From contig JAAXNY010000005.1 of the NCBI GenBank assembly GCA_013420905.1, forward strand, positions 930,001-994,000: 64,000 nt of DNA, given 5' to 3'. The stretch is from Collybia mongolica (Eukaryota > Basidiomycota > Agaricomycetes > Agaricales > Clitocybaceae). A model generated the notes under the pieces. It was not told the origin of the DNA and did no database searches. It worked only from the letters and a program-made list of their open reading frames with translations. This document shows positions 58,532 through 64,000 of the stretch, in pieces. Every line of letters starts with the position of its first letter. Positions within the stretch are counted from its first letter, which is position 1. The position numbers were made by a program, and so were the translations under genes.

Positions 58532-61160
58532 CATCAGCAAATCCTGGGTCCCCTGCAGAGATCTGCTAGCAGCCCTGCATAGATACCCATAGACACCCAT
58601 AGTGCCATAGATGCCATAGAGTAGGTTCTGTTGCTGTACACCTCTGTGCAGACCTCCATAGCTCTCAGCAGTTATAGCTAAATTTATGCTCATCTGTAAA
58701 GTGCTACAAGGTCCTGGATAGTTCCACTTATTACTGGACAGAGCATGAGAGATTATGGTTCCAGTCTGTAGACACACCCCTTGCTTTCGAGATTTGTACA
58801 GTCTGGGAGAATAGGGCAGACAGTATTCCATTACATTGCCACATTTTTAGTGAGGTGGGGTTATTGTCTATGAATTTAATAGGTAACGAGGATTACTCTA
58901 ACCAAGTCTGACAGTCAATCGATAACATTACAAAGTCCCAGGCCATTGAGTATACTAACCTACAGTAGGCACAGGTGCAGGGCAATCCATTTCTGACAGT
59001 TAGTGTAAATGGGTACAAATGAGTGTTCACCTACCAATGATGCCTCAGGTTGATCATACAGTGCCATATGACTGTTCTGCCACAGGTTATTATGTGTAGA
59101 ACTGTAGTGCAAGAGCATGCTTACCCTGACTTGTAGATGTTAACAAAGGTGACATTTTCCCATGGTAAACCCAGCCCCGCCAGCACTGCAGACTTCTTCG
59201 GCCAGCTTTCTGAATTGCGTCATGATCCATGGACACCCTTAGTCTTGGTCCAAGACACTGAGTTCTTCCTCGTTGGTCTGGTCTTGTCTAGCATGGCTGG
59301 TCGTTGAACATTGAGACGTGGAATTGTAAGGTGGGAGGAATTCGCCTCATAAACAGAACTTCGAATTGCCACCTCAGACCTCTGACAACACGGCAATACA
59401 GTTAAACCCGATGCCGGTAGACCCGTGACACTTCACATGACAGGTGTGGTAATCACACGGTACGGCCCGGCTACACCATACCCGTACCCGCCACACCACG
59501 GTTTGAACCAAGCTGTGCCCAACACTAGTCTTGGAGAATTTAGAATGGAACTTTGTCTTGAGATGTTCGACCCAGCGTTCATTGCCCTATCATGCAGTAT
59601 GCTTCCTAAGTAAACTTAGACAAGGCACAAAAACCTGTATTTTGCATACATACAATAATGTTGGATTTTGAATTTTGAGTAAGTTCGGCCCAATTTTGCA
59701 CAACCTGCCAAACCAAGCATATCCCTGGGCAGATAAGGTAGTAAATATACAGAACTGTGTAGAAGTATGAGCCACTATGGATATCAGGACAGACAGGGTG
59801 GATTCTACACACAACTGCAAAGCGCTGCAGAGTTCAGTACAACATCTATGGATGACTATGGGCACTACAACGTCTGTCGGCTGATTGTGAGAAAAATCAG
59901 GGTTTGCTGATGTCGATAGCCGCATTTCATGACAGACCCTGGTATGTTCGCCTCCTACCTGAGGATAGCTCGTGTAGCTGATATCATGTCTTGACTCTAA
60001 CTGAGCAGTTATTTTAGTGCATGTCGTAAGAAATTCGTTGACTTCGCGTTATGCCGGAGATCTGATACTATTCGTGGCGACAGTCTGAGCCTCTGAGGCT
60101 ACTTCAAGCGGCCTGGATTTATGTTCCGCTGTGCAGCGGCGTGTAGTTCGGATACGAACCAAACGACATAAAATTCCCGAAAGAATTGTTAGGACGAAGA
60201 AAAGACTTATCACTAACCTCAAGAAAGTCCAGGATCCGACTGGCTGACTTTCCCGGTCGGTGCGGCTACAGACACTTTCCTCACGGAGCTCCGAGTCAAG
60301 CGTGAGTGCGATCCACTCTTGAGGTAGTATGAGGGGAACTGAGCTATTTTAGATGAACATGGTTATCTCTAGGTCGAGATAATCTGAATGACCGGTTGTG
60401 CTAGCAACAACTAAAGAGAAGAGCCTGTTGAAACCTAGATGCCAAGAGTACGAGACACTTTCGGAGGTATTGAGGTTCAAAAATCAGGGGAGAAGGTGCG
60501 TAAGTTCAAGAAATGCGTATCCAACGTTGAGCCAATTTCATTAGGAACCGAGATCGCCATATTCAGGATTCATGTTCCCAAGCATTGAGTCGAAAAGAAA
60601 GGGGTATTATGGGTAAGGTATAAGACGTTACATGTGCTTCGTGGAAACTTCATGATCCACTGTTGCCTCCTCGGGTTAACGTAGTACGTGGCACTCATAT
60701 GAGCGTTCTGTTTTCTTGGGCTGCCATTTTTTCCCGTCCGTAGAACATGGGGGAGCATTTGAGGAAGTATATCCGAACGACGCGTGACCCGAGGGGAGAT
60801 ATTGACACCAGTGGAAGGTATCTGATAGCACGGAAATGTCGACGGTTCCGTGATTTGACAAATTGGAGAGGTGAATCCACATATGAGAGCATGATGTCCG
60901 AAGATTTTGCACTGCCAATCCCACCCTAGGCCGTCCGCGCTGATTTTTCCTTGATGCAAGTAAAATGTTGGTGGAGTAATTGCGATCATGAGCTTTGTGA
61001 ACAGCCTCCCGAGGCATGCTGACTCTAGTATCGTTGGAGGCAAGACGGAAGGGACGTAGATGTGTGTTTTCGGGTTAGTTTGCGCGCTTACATATGATCA
61101 GGTTCGGCTGACTTCGGCTGACTTAGGGAGTTACGGCAACAACCAGAACTAGCGAAACAC
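58532..61160. other. Gene-poor stretch, nothing recognised
   Basis: Minus frames at 58454-58831, 59590-59925 and 60570-61043 reach 110-157 codons but have no motif I can name. CCATAG/CTATGG-rich strings near 58580-58620 and 59840-59865 face each other in opposite orientation and may be remains of a transposon. Confidence 0.35.
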
Positions 61161-61164
61161 CCCG

Positions 61165-62880
61165 CCGAGCGCTCAAAGATCCAGCAGCAGTTCGCAGATC
61201 TCAAGTGTGGATGTAACAGATGAAGAGTGGAAGAGCATACCAGAAGTGGGAAATCTGACGAGGAAGAAAAGGCGAAGGGAGGAAAGGTCATTTGTAGTTC
61301 CCCACGGTATTCTTGGCGGAGACAGAAGCAAAAATGAGTACGAAAGTTCACTGAATCCTCGACAGCAAGAGGTATGGAGCTCCACTTTGTTGTTTATCGT
61401 TAATTGAAACATTCTCTTCAGAACCTGACTCTGGCGCACTCACCAACTTTGTGGAAATTGGTCAAGCTTGAGATAAGTATTAAGATCCTTTCTCTCAAAC
61501 TAGGTCAGGTTTGTTCTACTAGAATTCTGGTTTATATGACTTGATCCTTTTATTAGATATCTGGCACTACGACAAGTTCAGGATCGGCCGCTTCTGTAGA
61601 TTCCAAAGGATATTTCACGTCACTCAATAGGGATGCTGAAGCTGGTGATATCAAACGGGTACGAGTGCTTTTCGAATCCATGATCAAGTCCAATCCAAAA
61701 CGCTCACCCGGTTGGATTGCCGCTGCTTGTCTGGAGGAGCACGCGGGATGAATGGAGGGTGCGAGGAAACTCATCAAGGCGGGATGTGAGCAGTGCCCGA
61801 AAAGTGAAGACATCTGGTTGGAGTCAGCGAGGCTTCATGTAGGTGCCCCGTTCATCATATTGGCAATATACTGAGACATACACTTACACGATGTCAGAAT
61901 AACGACGATGCTAAAGTGATATTTGCCAATGCTGTCCAACATGTTGGGCAGAGCGTCAAAATCTGGCTAGCAGCAGCAGACTTGGAGCACGACGTCAAGG
62001 CTAAATAACGGGTGCTACGAAAAGGTCAGTTGTCCCAAATATTTATTATCATTTGTTTGATTAAGCAATCGCAAACCACAGCACTTGAACATATCCCCAA
62101 TTCTGTGCGGCTATGGAAGGAAACAGTCAATCTTGAATTCTCCTCCGCAACTGATGCTCGGATCCTCTTTTCGCGTGCTGTAGAAGTCATCCCCTTATCC
62201 GTCGATTTATAGCTTGCCCTTGCCCGACTTGAAACCCCCGAATGCGCGAAAGCCGTCCTCAACAAGGCTCTCAAAGCCGTTCCTACGCCACATGAGATTT
62301 CGATTGCTGCTGGTAGGTTGCTTGAGCAGCAAGCAGTGGTGGAAGGAAAGGCTGAGGCAAAGCGAAACAAGGAGTTGGACATTGTGGATAAGACCATCGC
62401 GGCCGGTATACGAGAATTGAGACGGCGCCAGGTGTTGTTGACAAGGGAAGAGTAGTTAAAAGAAGCAGAGAGGTGCGAGAGCGAGGGATTCTCCAGGACT
62501 TGCGAGGCAATCGTCAAAGCGACTGTAGCAATGGAAGTAGAGGAGGAGGATCATCTGGACATTTGGGTAGGAGATGTAGAAAGTGCCGAAGCTAGAGGGA
62601 AAGTGGGAACCGCGCGGGCAGTCCTGGCATTTGCTCTGAAGATGTACCCAGATAGGACAACCTTATGGATGAAGGCTGCAGAGTTGGAGAAGACCCATGG
62701 ATCGGGTATGTGTTTTGAGGATGCTGTTTATAAGGTTGTACGACTTCCTTCTTATAGGGAAAGTCTGGATGCAATACTTAGTAGAGCAGTGCATCATTGT
62801 CCACGGGCTGAGGTTCTGTGCTTGATGGCAGCCAAGCTGGCGACGTTCCCACTGCGTGTGAACTTGGTCGTACTGATTTT
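61165..62880 (+). pseudogene. PRP6 pre-mRNA splicing factor pseudogene (internal part)
   Basis: The text follows the U5/tri-snRNP protein Prp6 in order: KIQQQFADLK (out of frame with what follows), [181 protein letters not shown] and HAT repeats up to AVHHCPRAEVLCLMAAK. Four in-frame stops occur at 61749, 62006, 62210 and 62453; three of them replace Arg (CGA) or Trp (TGG) codons expected in the family. Intron-like joins remain, so it is a genomic copy, missing both ends. Confidence 0.85.
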
Positions 62881-62913
62881 GCACTGCTAAAAGAATTGGT
62901 GGTGTCGTTTCGA

Positions 62914-63430
62914 CACTACCATTGGCAGCAAGCATAGTGTTAATCCCTGCAGGATGTATCAGTGAGTAACAGAGCTACCGCGCAGCCAAGAGAAATCCTT
63001 ATGATGTGAGTCATGAAACAGCTACTATGCCATGGAAGCTTGTCCGCTTCTTTTTTCCTTCCAGCAATGTTGGGTCGGGTAGTCAAGCCGGACCAGGTGT
63101 ACGAATTGCCATAAGTATGCGCATGGGAGGGTAGCAACAGCTGCATGGGTCACATTTATTTGCACATCAAGAGGGACTACATACCGACCTTGTCACTTTA
63201 CGCACCGCTTCCCAACCCCCACCATCATCGGGGACAACTACCATCCACATTGTTACACTTGCATAGACCATCTATCGCTCCAAGCTGTACACGTACGCAA
63301 AATCGATTTCAACAGTCTTGTGGGATCAGCAACCATGTGTGTCAAACGCCACCGCGCCCAGTTCAACCTTGTGCCTACAGGATCCAGATCAGCACTTAAG
63401 GTTATGACCTTAGGATTGAAGAGTTTTTGT
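62914..63430 (+). pseudogene. Second P450 fragment with its copied 3' flank
   Basis: 62914-63025 matches the 3' flank of the P450 at 58305-58420. 63318-63415 then matches its small middle exons (GGGATCAGCAA.CATG, then ATCAGCACTTA.GGTTATGACCTTA), which lie at 56743-56840 in the intact gene. The order is reversed relative to the intact gene, so this is a rearranged leftover. No coding frame survives. Confidence 0.65.
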
Positions 63431-64000
63431 AGATGTTATTTATTTTCGTATCTTTTGAAAACTATCACGAACTTCCGTACTTTGAACAATGTCGTCGAAA
63501 TCGTAAGCTGGGAAACACCACCGTTGCTTATTATGCTAGGTGATGGGGGCAAATTTTATAGTTTACTTTGCTAAAACGGTAGTACAAAAACCTGCTACAT
63601 GAATAACGGTAGCAAATTTCGGATTGAAGGGATCACAGAGTCTATCCGTAACAGTGAACAGAGGTAGTTATCAATTGAATGACAACCTAGGGAGTTATGG
63701 TGGAATAAAAAGAAATTGAATCAATGGAAATTTAGATCATGCGTGAGAAGTAGGAATAGGACCACAAGAACTAGGAATGTGTTGTATGCGAGTATGCAGC
63801 TGCACACCACACACCGAGTACTCGGATCTGGGGATAGTCACAAGGCTAAGAATCAGTAATCAGTAAAGCTGCAAGTAAGGGTTCAGGTAAAGTGTCTCAC
63901 AGCCTAAAAGAACCTTCCGAAATTGATCTCGAAGCTATTATCAAAAACCGAGATTCCAATGCGTTTCCCAATAGTGAAACCACATCCCAAAAAATTAACT
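63431..64000. other. End of window, nothing recognised
   Basis: A/T-rich sequence without gene or repeat signals. Confidence 0.4.

Noticed and set aside
60570..61043. A 157-codon minus frame near the right end
   Set aside because: Two overlapping frames look equally plausible and neither has a motif, so neither is called.

Overview
The window looks like a basidiomycete (Agaricomycete-type) nuclear chromosome segment. Genes are split by many short GT-AG introns of about 50-60 nt. The ribosomal protein uL2, the UDP-GlcNAc transporter, the SSXT-domain protein and the expanded families (P-loop GTPase, multi-span membrane protein, F-box-like) all read as mushroom-clade proteins. All exon joins here were made by eye from splice signals and family knowledge; no alignment was run.

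Layout. 0-8.5 kb: an aldo-keto reductase pseudogene, an F-box-like gene, uL2 (minus), an unrecognised and possibly broken gene, an SDR remnant and a cytochrome P450 relic. 8.6-11.4 kb: copy A of a ~2.8 kb dispersed repeat; copy B is at 22.0-24.85 kb and an inverted piece C is near 35.8-36.0 kb. 11.7-15.6 kb: two UstYa-like (DUF3328) genes flank a multi-span membrane protein gene that carries a frameshift. 16.4-20.3 kb: a P-loop GTPase gene, then a 1.9 kb array of about 30 units of ~63 bp, each built like a mini-intron, then an exon that may be the GTPase C-terminus. 21.1-21.8 kb: a DDE transposase relic with C-to-T type stops. 24.9-26.3 kb: an intact aldo-keto reductase next to repeat B. 26.4-31.2 kb: an SH3-domain protein and a glutamine-rich SSXT/SS18-type protein, both minus. 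31.2-37.4 kb: gene-poor, with scattered degraded coding pieces. 37.4-43.5 kb: UDP-GlcNAc-type transporter, Pho85-type (PCL) cyclin and FGGY carbohydrate kinase.

44.2-58.2 kb is the most interesting block. It holds a HAD-type terpene cyclase with a DLDTT motif (AstC/drimane-synthase-like), a P450, a secreted BBE-like FAD oxidoreductase, a short-chain dehydrogenase and a second P450. Together they read as a compact sesquiterpenoid biosynthetic cluster: cyclisation of farnesyl diphosphate followed by oxidative tailoring. Relics of the second P450 occur at 7.7-8.5 kb and 63.3 kb, so pieces of this locus have been copied around the window. 58.2-64 kb is degraded, with a PRP6 splicing-factor pseudogene that has four in-frame stops.
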